64,000 bases of DNA from Exiguobacterium mexicanum (GTDB taxonomy: Bacteria > Bacillota > Bacilli > Exiguobacteriales > Exiguobacteriaceae), in contig NZ_CP040676.1 in assembly GCF_005960665.1 (NCBI RefSeq), positions 940,501 through 1,004,500 on the forward strand. The letters are read 5' to 3'. The notes under the pieces were generated by a model. That model was not told the DNA's origin. It ran no database searches and worked only from the letters and a program-made list of their open reading frames with translations. Position 1 is the stretch's first letter. Every line of letters starts with the position of its first letter. Position numbers and translations under genes: made by a program. Positions 16,909-24,745 of the stretch are shown here, piece after piece.

Positions 16909-17721
16909 TTAAGATGTGCTGGCGGCGAGTGAGCCGACTTGTTGATCGATGAACGCCATCGAGATCGAATTGAAGTGATCGGGTTGGTCAACGTTGACGA
17001 CGTGACCCGAGTCCGAGACGACCTGGACGCGAGCCGTCGGTTGATGTTTCGCGGTCCGTTCGACAGCTTCGAGGAACATGTAGTCCTCATCACCCATAAT
17101 ATAGAGAATCGGTACGTTCGTCTCGATTGACGAGAAGTGACGAAGCAACGGATTCATATTCTCGGTCATCTTGAACCAGCGGATGAACTCGCGCTGGCAT
17201 AGGTTGGCCGCGTCGCGGACGAACATCATCCGTGATTTTTTATGACGTTTTTTTGGTAGCAAGATCCACGCGAACAACTGATACAGCCACATGTACGGCA
17301 CGAAGCTCTGCACGAGACTGCCAAGTCGAATCAACAACGTCGAGCGGACGTTGAACTTGACGATGGCCCCACCGAGCACGACGGAAGCGATTCGTTCCGG
17401 ATGGTGCTCGAACATCGCCTGGATGACGATTGTCCCGAGCGACAGGCCGACCATATGTCCTTTTTCAATCTTCAAATGATCCATGACTTCGACGACGTCT
17501 TCGACGACGACGTCGAGCGTATATGCGTTCAGCGGTTGGTTCAACGACTGTTCTTCGTTGTACGAGCCGCCGTGTCCACGGAGATCGAGCAAGAGCACGT
17601 TATATTTTTTTTTGAACGGCCGAATTTGACGATACCAATGCGACAGACTTCCACCGGCGCCATGGATGAAGATGACCCAAGGATGGTCGTCGCTTAAAGT
17701 GTACGTTTTATAATGCAACAT
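16909..17721 (-). CDS. Alpha/beta hydrolase
   Basis: A 270-residue alpha/beta-hydrolase-fold protein; substrate unknown. FIHGAGGSLSHW (about 18-29) is the oxyanion-hole region. LLLDLRGHGGS follows, and the nucleophile Ser is in GLSLGTIVIQ near residue 97. The acid is probably in YIMGDEDYM, and the catalytic His in SGHVVNVDQPDHF near residue 243. No signal peptide. GGAGG lies 9 bases before the ATG. Its stop codon overlaps the arm of a terminator that is now split by the IS. It shares the minus strand with rnhC but is 72 bases away from it. Confidence 0.85.
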   Translation of the reverse strand: MLHYKTYTLSDDHPWVIFIHGAGGSLSHWYRQIRPFKKKYNVLLLDLRGHGGSYNEEQSLNQPLNAYTLDVVVEDVVEVMDHLKIEKGHMVGLSLGTIVIQAMFEHHPERIASVVLGGAIVKFNVRSTLLIRLGSLVQSFVPYMWLYQLFAWILLPKKRHKKSRMMFVRDAANLCQREFIRWFKMTENMNPLLRHFSSIETNVPILYIMGDEDYMFLEAVERTAKHQPTARVQVVSDSGHVVNVDQPDHFNSISMAFIDQQVGSLAASTS

Positions 17722-17793
17722 GAACGCTATCCTCCAAAAATTTTTAAGTTCATTAAACCCTAAAATTAATATACCATATCTTCGAAGTGAGGA

Positions 17794-18705
17794 CTATCGT
17801 TTCAGCTCACTCAAACGGATCGCTTTCTTCGTGTTGGCGAAGTGGACTTTCGCCACTTCGTTCAAACGTTCTTGACCGTAACGGATGATCAACTCGGCAG
17901 CGACTTGATCGACTTTGGCACCGGCCCCTTTCGGTAACGTGACCCCGAGTGTCGCGCTTAACTTGTCCATTTCTTTTAAGAACAAGGCCCGGGCGAGAAT
18001 CGAGGCGGCGGCCACGGCGACGTGCAGTCCTTCCGCTTTAGTCGAGAAATAGACGTCGTCTTTGACGACCGCCTTTTCAGATCGCAAATGGTTGTAATAG
18101 ACGTTCTTTTCAGCGAACTGATCGATTAAAATCGCGTCCGGTGTCGCATCGAGCTTCTGTAATAAGGCCGACAAGGCGGCATTATGAGCGATGGCCGTCA
18201 TTTTACCTTGCGTCATCGTTCGCTGCATCTTATTATACGCCGGATTGTGCAGCGTCGCTTTCTGATAGGTGATGGTAACATGTAAATCTTTGGCGATGCG
18301 GACGATCTCTGTATCGGACAACAGTTTTGAGTCTTTGACCCCGAGCTCTTTGACAAGGGCGATTTTCTCTTTCGGCACATAGGCGGCGACGACGACGAGC
18401 GGTCCGAAATAATCTCCTTTTCCGACTTCATCGCTCCCGATGACAGACCAGTCCGAAAAGCCTTCCGGTAGAACGGTTTTAGGCACACTTGGTTCTTTCT
18501 TTATACTCGTTCCCCATTTTGCGGCCTCGCTGTCGGCATCGCGTCCTTGGAACATGACTTTACCCGAATTGTAGACCGTAATCACACACTGAGGTGTTTT
18601 GGCACTGAATCGTGCATGGGGCGGTGGATTGACCGCGTGGGCCCGATAACTCGCGATAAGTTCTTCTTGGGCCGCGGTCGACAATTTGATGACTTGATTG
18701 CCCAA
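17794..18705 (-). CDS. rnhC: Ribonuclease HIII
   Basis: About 303 residues. RNase HIII cleaves RNA in RNA/DNA hybrids. The N-terminal TBP-like substrate-binding domain (1-85) is followed by the type 2 RNase H core, with GSDEVGKGDYFGPLVV near residue 92 and KDSKLL further on carrying the acidic active-site residues. TTG at 18705 is preferred (AAAGGA 10 bases upstream; gives MGNQVIKLS, as in relatives). A GTG at 18714 is the alternative. In Bacillus subtilis rnhC follows pheT; here it is inverted and separated by the transporter, IS and hydrolase. Confidence 0.93.
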   Translation of the reverse strand: MGNQVIKLSTAAQEELIASYRAHAVNPPPHARFSAKTPQCVITVYNSGKVMFQGRDADSEAAKWGTSIKKEPSVPKTVLPEGFSDWSVIGSDEVGKGDYFGPLVVVAAYVPKEKIALVKELGVKDSKLLSDTEIVRIAKDLHVTITYQKATLHNPAYNKMQRTMTQGKMTAIAHNAALSALLQKLDATPDAILIDQFAEKNVYYNHLRSEKAVVKDDVYFSTKAEGLHVAVAAASILARALFLKEMDKLSATLGVTLPKGAGAKVDQVAAELIIRYGQERLNEVAKVHFANTKKAIRLSELKR

Positions 18706-18762
18706 CGTGAGCACTTCCTTTCTAACTCTAGCAAATCAATCTTACATTTTTTTTAGATATTT

Positions 18763-18789
18763 TGAAACCAAAGTTTCGCTCTAAACGTA
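18763..18789 (+). promoter_or_regulatory. ECF (sigma-W type) promoter of the floT operon
   Basis: TGAAAC at 18763-18768, 17 bases, CGTA at 18786-18789, matching the extracytoplasmic-function sigma consensus TGAAAC...CGTA. It lies 39 bases before the first gene of the operon. Bacillus subtilis yuaF-floT is known to be sigma-W controlled. Confidence 0.8.
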
Positions 18790-18828
18790 TAGACAAGTGA
18801 GTAAAGAAAGAAGAGAGGTGAGTCGGAG

Positions 18829-19230
18829 ATGTGGTGGCGCGATGACACGGATGAAGATGAGGCGGGATCTCTCTATAAACATATTCTCGAGCTAGAGGCT
18901 AGGATTGCGAAGCTGATCGCCCATCAAGTCAGGGTGCGTCGCCTGCTGATGCAAGAATCGTCGGCCGCGGCGACCGAACAAATCATTGCGCTGCAAGCGG
19001 AAGTCGATCATTTTTTATCGCTATTGCGACAAGAGCGAGCGGAAGCGGTCGATCGCTACGACCGCTTGCGTCTCGAACAGACGTTAGGACGTGTGCGGCA
19101 GGTGGTCGATCAACCGACCCGGCCTTTGTCCGAATGGGACACGATCGAGCAAGCACTCGCACTCGAAGTCGAACATTTGCGTCGTGTTCTTTCCTATGAA
19201 CGACAGCGTCGCGCCGAGGAGGAGTGGTAA
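18829..19230 (+). CDS. Coiled-coil protein of unknown function
   Basis: 133 residues, family not recognised. It is charged and almost entirely helical: heptad-like stretches YKHILELEARIAKLIAHQ and IALQAEVDHFLSLLRQERAE suggest a coiled coil. There is no membrane segment or signal peptide, so it is probably cytosolic. The start has a GAGGTG ribosome site. It is the first gene after an ECF-type promoter, and its stop overlaps the ATG of the NfeD gene, so it belongs to the flotillin operon and may work with it; that role is inference. Confidence 0.75.
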   Translation: MWWRDDTDEDEAGSLYKHILELEARIAKLIAHQVRVRRLLMQESSAAATEQIIALQAEVDHFLSLLRQERAEAVDRYDRLRLEQTLGRVRQVVDQPTRPLSEWDTIEQALALEVEHLRRVLSYERQRRAEEEW

Positions 19231-19751
19231 TGGAATCGTTAGATCAGCTGTATTGGTGGGTACTCATCATCGCCGGTCTCGGTACATTTTTGTACATGTT
19301 ATTTTCAGATGCGTTTGATTTATTCGATGGTTGGTTCAATCCAGCGGTCATCCTGTCATTTTTAGCACTCGGTGCGGGCATCGGCCTCATTTTGAACGCG
19401 CTCGCCCATGTGTCCCCGATGATCGGGCTCGCCGTCGCACTCGTCGGATCGTTCGCGCTCACGACGCTCCTGTACTTATTCGTCCTCTTGCCGTTATCGA
19501 ACGCGGAAGAATCGATCGGGATGACCGATGAATCGCTCGTTGGACTTGTCGGACGGTTGACCGTCCCCGTTCCGGAAGGCGGTTACGGGGAAGTACTCGT
19601 CGAATCGGTCATCGGTTCGATTTTAAAGACGGCTCAAAGTGTGGACGGCAAAGCGATTCCGAGTGATCGACGGGTCATCATCATCGAAGTCGAACGAAAC
19701 ATTGCGGTCGTCATGGAATATGACGAGCCGACAATCCGAAAGGAGTTTTAA
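19230..19751 (+). CDS. yuaF: NfeD-like membrane protein, YuaF-like
   Basis: 173 residues. It resembles YuaF, the NfeD-type partner encoded beside flotillin FloT. Three membrane helices (about 8-28, 38-58, 65-92) are followed by a cytosolic OB-fold domain (about 105-165, GLVGRLTVPVPEGGYGEVLVE). No ClpP-type protease domain. The ATG overlaps the previous stop (TAATG) with GGAGG upstream; a GTG at 19224 is less likely. floT starts 3 bases after it. Confidence 0.88.
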   Translation: MESLDQLYWWVLIIAGLGTFLYMLFSDAFDLFDGWFNPAVILSFLALGAGIGLILNALAHVSPMIGLAVALVGSFALTTLLYLFVLLPLSNAEESIGMTDESLVGLVGRLTVPVPEGGYGEVLVESVIGSILKTAQSVDGKAIPSDRRVIIIEVERNIAVVMEYDEPTIRKEF

Positions 19752-19754
19752 CTT

Positions 19755-21269
19755 ATGAGCACAGCCATATTAGCCAGTATTATCGTCGGGGTGATTTTGC
19801 TCGCCTTGATTTTCGTATTCGTGTTGAAGTATCGCACGGTCGGACCAGATGAGGCGCTCATCGTCACCGGCAGTTACTTAGGGAAAAAGAACGTCCATAG
19901 CGACGCGTCGGGCAACCGTGTAAAGATTATCCGCGGGGGCGGAACGTTCGTCTTGCCGGTGTTCCAGCAAGCGGAACCGCTCAGCCTTCTTTCGAGCAAA
20001 CTTGAAGTGACGACGCCGGAAGTGTACACCGAGCAAGGCGTACCGGTCATGGCGGACGGTACGGCCATCATCAAAATCGGTGGCTCGATCAGCGAGATCG
20101 CCACGGCGGCCGAGCAGTTCCTCGGCAAACCGAAAATCGAACGCGAGAACGAGGCGAAAGAAGTGCTCGAAGGTCACCTCCGTTCCATCCTCGGTTCGAT
20201 GACAGTTGAAGAGATTTATAAGAACCGCGATAAGTTCTCACAAGAAGTCCAACGCGTCGCCTCACAAGACTTGGCGAAAATGGGGCTCGTCATCGTGTCG
20301 TTCACGATTAAAGATGTTCGTGACAAGAACGGCTATCTCGAATCACTCGGGAAACCACGAATCGCGCAAGTGAAACGCGATGCTGATATCGCAACGGCCG
20401 AAGCGGACAAAGAGACACGCATCAAACAAGCAGAAGCGATGAAAGACGCGAAGAAAGCTGAACTCGAACGGGCTTCGGAAATCGCAGAAGCCGAGAAAGA
20501 GAACCAGCTCCGCATCGCCGCCTATCGTCGTGAGCAAGACGTCGCCAAGGCCCGGGCCGACCAAGCGTATGAACTTGAAGAAGCCCGCGCCAAACAAGAA
20601 GTCACCGAGCAACAGATGCAAGTCCAAATCATCGAGCGTCAAAAGCAAATCGAGCTCGAAGAGAAAGAAATCATGCGTCGTGAGAAACAATACGATTCAG
20701 AAGTGAAGAAAAAGGCCGACGCCGACCGCTATGCGATCGAACAGTCAGCGGAAGCCGACAAGGCGCGTCAAATCGCCTCGGCCGATGCCGAGAAATATCG
20801 TATCGAAGCGGAAGCGAAAGCTGACGCCGAACGCGTTCGTCTCGCCGGTGTGGCCGAAGCGGACTCGGAACGGGCCAAAGGGGAAGCCGAAGCCGAGATT
20901 ATCCGCTTGACGGGTCTCGCCGAAGCCGAAGCGAAACAAAAAATCGCCGAAGCGTTCGAACAGTATGGACAGGCTGCCATTCTCGACATGGTCGTCAAGA
21001 TGCTTCCGGACTACGCGAAACAGATTGCAGCACCGCTTGGCAATATCGACAAGATCACGGTCGTCGATACGGGCAGCGGGAAAGATGGGGGTGCCGGCAA
21101 AGTCACAGGCTACGCTACAGACTTGATGGCATCGCTCCAACAGACGCTCAAAGCGTCGTCAGGAATCGACATGAAAGATTTACTCGACAATTTTGCCGGG
21201 AAAGGCAACGTCCAGCCGAGCGCGAATCGCGAATTGAGCGAATCGACGTTCGCCGCGACCGAAGAGTGA
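19755..21269 (+). CDS. floT: Flotillin FloT (YuaG)
   Basis: 504 residues. A membrane-associated SPFH protein that organises membrane microdomains and influences envelope stress and membrane fluidity. An N-terminal hydrophobic segment (about 5-27) is followed by the SPFH/band-7 domain (about 30-200), then a long Ala/Glu/Lys-rich coiled coil (about 205-400, repeated EAEA/KAEA motifs), and a C-terminal oligomerisation region (AAILDMVVKMLPDYAKQIA). Last gene of the ECF-promoter operon, ended by a clear terminator. Confidence 0.95.
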   Translation: MSTAILASIIVGVILLALIFVFVLKYRTVGPDEALIVTGSYLGKKNVHSDASGNRVKIIRGGGTFVLPVFQQAEPLSLLSSKLEVTTPEVYTEQGVPVMADGTAIIKIGGSISEIATAAEQFLGKPKIERENEAKEVLEGHLRSILGSMTVEEIYKNRDKFSQEVQRVASQDLAKMGLVIVSFTIKDVRDKNGYLESLGKPRIAQVKRDADIATAEADKETRIKQAEAMKDAKKAELERASEIAEAEKENQLRIAAYRREQDVAKARADQAYELEEARAKQEVTEQQMQVQIIERQKQIELEEKEIMRREKQYDSEVKKKADADRYAIEQSAEADKARQIASADAEKYRIEAEAKADAERVRLAGVAEADSERAKGEAEAEIIRLTGLAEAEAKQKIAEAFEQYGQAAILDMVVKMLPDYAKQIAAPLGNIDKITVVDTGSGKDGGAGKVTGYATDLMASLQQTLKASSGIDMKDLLDNFAGKGNVQPSANRELSESTFAATEE

Positions 21270-21275
21270 GCCGAG

Positions 21276-21305
21276 AGCCACAGACAATCGTCTGTGGCTT
21301 TTTTG
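21276..21305 (+). terminator. Terminator of the floT operon
   Basis: Perfect ten-pair stem (21276-21285 with 21290-21299), four-base loop, six T. Confidence 0.93.
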
Positions 21306-21342
21306 TTTCGTGCGGATTCCTCTAAATTTGATAGGAAAGACT

Positions 21343-21369
21343 TCAAACTCGATCAGTTTCTGACGATAA
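21343..21369 (+). promoter_or_regulatory. Sigma-D (flagellar) like promoter of the lipoprotein/MCP operon
   Basis: TCAAA at 21343-21347, 14 bases, GACGATAA at 21362-21369, close to the flagellar-sigma consensus TAAA...GCCGATAT. It lies about 40 bases before a chemotaxis operon, which suits that sigma factor. Confidence 0.5.
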
Positions 21370-21407
21370 GGGAGATGTCAGACCATTAGAGAGAGGAAGT
21401 AGCTATT

Positions 21408-22379
21408 ATGAAGAAATCACTCATCATCGGCTTGTTGGCCGCATGTGTGACTTGGTTGCCCGGTTGTCAGTCTGTCATCGACCAACCGGAACAAACCGTG
21501 GAAACACGTCAATCGATGGGCGTCGTCTTGTCCGATGTTGGTCTCGGGGACCAATCGTTCAGCGACGCGGCGATGCGCGGCATGGGGCAACTCCGGGAGA
21601 CAGGGAAATGGTTCGTCGACTATCGCGAGCTTGCCGAGACGGAGACATATAAAGCGGGGTTCGAACAGCTCGTCGCGGACGGACATGATGTTATCATCGG
21701 TCTTGGTTTCGCATGTCAGACGGATCTTGAAGCGGTGGCGGCCGAACATCCAGAGCAACAGTTCGCGTTGATTGATGCCGTATCGACGTTACCTAACGTC
21801 ATCTCGGTGACGTTCCAAGAGACGGAAGGCAGTGCACTCGCCGGGGCAGTCGCGGGGCTCGAGACGGAATCGAATAAAATCGGTTTCATCGGGGGTGTCG
21901 ACAACGAGCTGATTCAAAAATTCGGGACCGGCTTCGAGCTCGGTGCAAAAGGCGTGAATGAAGACGTAACGATGCTCGTCGATTACGCCAACGATTTTGC
22001 CTCGCCTGAAATCGGACGTAAGTTGGCAGAGAAACAGATTGAAGCCGGAGCAGACGTGCTGTACGCCGCTGCAGGACTGACAGGGGTCGGTGTCTTAGAA
22101 GCAGCGGAACGGAACGGCGTGAAAGCGATTGGCGTCGATAGCGACCAATCGATGATCGCACCGGACGCGGTCATCACGTCGATGTTGAAACAAGTCGATT
22201 TGGCCATCGTCGAAATCGCGGATCGGGTCGAAGCGAAGGCGTTCAACGCTCACGTCGAACTCGGGATCGATCAAGGCGGTGTCGGTTTGGCCGCTCTTCG
22301 TCGTGTCCAATGGGATGACGACGAGACAAAACGGTTCGAGGCGTTTCAGAAACAGTTGATGGAGGGGACGCTGAAATGA
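21408..22379 (+). CDS. BMP-family substrate-binding lipoprotein
   Basis: 323 residues. Resembles the basic membrane protein (Bmp/Med/PnrA) family of ABC-type binding proteins, whose known ligands are purine nucleosides. A lipoprotein signal is present: a basic start MKKS, a hydrophobic core and lipobox LPGC with Cys20. The body has family marks: [16 protein letters not shown] near residue 39, [27 protein letters not shown] and VDSDQS. No permease or ATPase genes lie beside it; instead it overlaps a chemoreceptor gene by 4 bases. It therefore probably serves as a ligand-binding partner for chemotaxis. The ligand itself is an inference from family. Confidence 0.85.
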   Translation: MKKSLIIGLLAACVTWLPGCQSVIDQPEQTVETRQSMGVVLSDVGLGDQSFSDAAMRGMGQLRETGKWFVDYRELAETETYKAGFEQLVADGHDVIIGLGFACQTDLEAVAAEHPEQQFALIDAVSTLPNVISVTFQETEGSALAGAVAGLETESNKIGFIGGVDNELIQKFGTGFELGAKGVNEDVTMLVDYANDFASPEIGRKLAEKQIEAGADVLYAAAGLTGVGVLEAAERNGVKAIGVDSDQSMIAPDAVITSMLKQVDLAIVEIADRVEAKAFNAHVELGIDQGGVGLAALRRVQWDDDETKRFEAFQKQLMEGTLK

Positions 22380-24019
22380 GCTTACGGAAACGGTTCATCT
22401 TTTCGACCGTGTTCACGGTCTTATTGATTGTCTTGATGATGAGTTATGTCTTGTCGACGTTGAATCGTCTGCAAACTTATAACGAGCAGTACGGCACCCA
22501 GATGATTGAGTTGTCCCAACTCGAGACGTCGCTCTTGCAGGAGCAGTCCCTGTGGACCTCGCTCGGTGAGCAGATGAGCCAATCGACGCTCACGCAGCTC
22601 GAGCGGATTCGGACGACAAACACGGAGACGTTTACGACATTGAAACAGACATATCTTATTCCTGAATTTGCGAACCACCTCGAACGTGCGACGATGAAGT
22701 ATGAGCGAATCGGAGCCGAGGTCGAGGCGGCCGAGGCCGGCGGAATCGCCGCCCGGATTCAAGCGGCGAAGCTTGAAGGGGTATTGAACGATGTGAATAC
22801 GCTCCTCTTGAAAAATGGAACATTCTACGAGGCGTTACAAGCCGAGGCGGCGAGTGAGACAAAACGTCTCCTGCTCGTGTCCATATTGTTGACGGTCTTT
22901 GTCATCGTCGCACTCAGTGTATACAACTTCTTCTTCGCCCGCTCGATCACCCACCCGCTCGAACGCAATGTCGAGGCGGCGGAAGCAATCGCGGCCGGAC
23001 GATTGATCACGCTGCCGGATTCGACGCGACGTGATGAAATCGGACGCTTAGAACGAGCGATGCGGGAAATGACGATGTCGCTCCAGACGGTCATCGGTTC
23101 CATCCGTGTCACGTCGATGAAAGTGAACGATATGACAGAGACGGCGGCTGCTGAGAACGAGGCCGTGGTCAGTACGACATCGAACATCACGAATGCGGTC
23201 GATGAGATGGCGAACGGGGCCCAGTCGATTGCGACCGAACTGCAAGAGACACTTGAATCGGTCGGCATCATGGCGACCTCGTTCGAGACAAGTTTGAACC
23301 AGACGAAGCAGACGACCGAACAGACGTCTGAGATGACACGCGAAGTCGCAGCCGGCATCGAGACGTTGACGGACCAGGAAGCGATTTTAGCACGTTCGAG
23401 CGAACGTAACGCATCGCTCGTCAACCGGATGGATGATTTCGCCCGGAAAACAGAAGAAATCGAAAAAATGGCGAAGCTCGTGGAAGATGTCGCCGCCCAG
23501 ACGAACTTGCTCGCCTTGAATGCGGCCATCGAGGCTGCACGGGCAGGGGAGGCAGGACGAGGTTTTGCAGTCGTCGCCAGCGAAGTGAAGAAATTGGCCG
23601 AGGAGAGCAACGTGGCGACACGTTCCATCTTTGGTGTCGTCCAGACGATCCGGGACGAGGTCGTCCGCTTGACGGACATGGTCGAAGAGTCGAGTCGGGA
23701 ACAGACGGCACAGCTCGAGGCGTTCGGAATGACGAAGCAGGCGTTCAACCGAATCCATGACCGCACGGACCACGTCGCCTCGTTTGTCAGTACGATTGAA
23801 CGCGAGATGGTCGCGTCGAGTTCGGAAGTGACGAACGTCTTGAAACGGGTCGAGGAAGTGAGCGGTGTCACCGAGGAACTTGCGGCGGGGAACGAAGAAG
23901 TCGCAGCCTCGATGAAAGAGCAGCAAGCGAGCTTCGATCAGATTTTCGCTTTGATGCAAGAGTTAGAAGGACAAGCCGCGGCACTCGCGAGCCAAGTCCA
24001 ACATTTTGAAGAGCACTGA
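22376..24019 (+). CDS. Methyl-accepting chemotaxis protein
   Basis: 547 residues. Two membrane helices (about 7-29 and 163-187) flank a helical extracellular domain of about 135 residues resembling four-helix-bundle sensors. A HAMP domain follows (about 188-240). The cytoplasmic signalling domain carries the conserved hairpin tip ([16 protein letters not shown] near residue 377) that contacts CheA/CheW. No C-terminal methylase-docking pentapeptide is apparent. It starts with ATGA overlap on the lipoprotein gene, so the two are translationally coupled and probably form one sensory unit. Confidence 0.95.
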   Translation: MSLRKRFIFSTVFTVLLIVLMMSYVLSTLNRLQTYNEQYGTQMIELSQLETSLLQEQSLWTSLGEQMSQSTLTQLERIRTTNTETFTTLKQTYLIPEFANHLERATMKYERIGAEVEAAEAGGIAARIQAAKLEGVLNDVNTLLLKNGTFYEALQAEAASETKRLLLVSILLTVFVIVALSVYNFFFARSITHPLERNVEAAEAIAAGRLITLPDSTRRDEIGRLERAMREMTMSLQTVIGSIRVTSMKVNDMTETAAAENEAVVSTTSNITNAVDEMANGAQSIATELQETLESVGIMATSFETSLNQTKQTTEQTSEMTREVAAGIETLTDQEAILARSSERNASLVNRMDDFARKTEEIEKMAKLVEDVAAQTNLLALNAAIEAARAGEAGRGFAVVASEVKKLAEESNVATRSIFGVVQTIRDEVVRLTDMVEESSREQTAQLEAFGMTKQAFNRIHDRTDHVASFVSTIEREMVASSSEVTNVLKRVEEVSGVTEELAAGNEEVAASMKEQQASFDQIFALMQELEGQAAALASQVQHFEEH

Positions 24020-24045
24020 GACAAGTTTCGGCTTGTCTCTTTTTT
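24018..24045 (+). terminator. Terminator of the lipoprotein/MCP operon
   Basis: Eight-pair stem (24018-24025 with 24032-24039), six-base loop, T-run; the stem overlaps the MCP stop codon. Confidence 0.88.
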
Positions 24046-24174
24046 ATCGTCTCGCTATGTACAGGAAGCGGATGCTTTCGTCCGATAGGCGCGTGGAAAA
24101 CGACGAGTTCGGCCTCGGCACAGATGACAACGTTTCTTCATACTATAGAAAAGACTCGCTCGAGGAGGGGACGT

Positions 24175-24744
24175 ATGGAGAAGTGGAAACGATATGTCGT
24201 CGTGCTGCTGATCGGACTGTTTATCGGGGTGGGCTATATGTTTTATTCGAAAGAACCGGAGACGCCGATGGTCGAACAGTTCGTTGCGACACCCGAACCG
24301 GAAGTCGAGCCGAGCGTCCCGACCGAAATCGTCGTCTATGTGACCGGGGCGGTCGAGGCACCGGACATGTATACGATGCCACAAGGTGCGCGTGTCGGTG
24401 ACGTGTTGTCACTCGCTGTCTTGACGGATGAGGCCGACCCCGAACAATTGAACTTGGCCCAATTGCTCGTCGATGGAACGAAAGTGAGCGTCCCGAAAAA
24501 AGGAGAGACGGTCGTTGTGCCGGCCGCTGAAGAGGCGAGCGGGGGGACGAACGGGGTCCATGTCAACAGTGCGACGAAGGACGAACTGATGACCGTACCG
24601 GGCATCGGCCCGGCCAAAGCCGAGGCGATTCTCAATCATTTGAAACAACATGGGCCGTTCAAGTCATACGAAGAGATTGGCAACGTCAAAGGATTCGGGG
24701 AGAAGACGTTAGAAAGCATGGAAGGTTATTTATTGGTCCCGTGA
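24175..24744 (+). CDS. comEA: Competence protein ComEA (DNA receptor)
   Basis: 189 residues. A membrane-anchored DNA-binding protein for transformation: an N-terminal anchor (about 7-23), a linker rich in Pro/Glu/Val, an SLBB-like domain (about 45-110, VYVTGAVEAPDMY) and a C-terminal helix-hairpin-helix pair (VNSATKDELMTVPGIGPAKAEAIL). ATG 24175 is chosen because GAGGAGGGG lies upstream; a longer frame from 24124 has no ribosome site. comEC follows after 1 base. comEB, found between them in Bacillus subtilis, is absent here. Confidence 0.95.
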   Translation: MEKWKRYVVVLLIGLFIGVGYMFYSKEPETPMVEQFVATPEPEVEPSVPTEIVVYVTGAVEAPDMYTMPQGARVGDVLSLAVLTDEADPEQLNLAQLLVDGTKVSVPKKGETVVVPAAEEASGGTNGVHVNSATKDELMTVPGIGPAKAEAILNHLKQHGPFKSYEEIGNVKGFGEKTLESMEGYLLVP

Positions 24745-24745
24745 C

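Larger units (their letters stand above)
15413..16910 (-). other. Terminator of the hydrolase gene split by an IS element
   Basis: The 12 bases at 15413-15424 (AAAGAAAGACGG) are exactly complementary to 16899-16910 (CCGTCTTTCTTT). Removing the IS between them restores a hairpin with about 30 bases of loop, starting at the stop codon of the alpha/beta hydrolase and followed on the minus strand by a T-rich run. This is what an intrinsic terminator for that gene would look like. The IS lies in the loop. Confidence 0.75.

Noticed and set aside
22825-23871. 348-codon open frame on the minus strand
   Set aside because: Antisense shadow of the chemoreceptor; the Ser/Thr/Ala-rich translation mirrors the MCP coiled coil.
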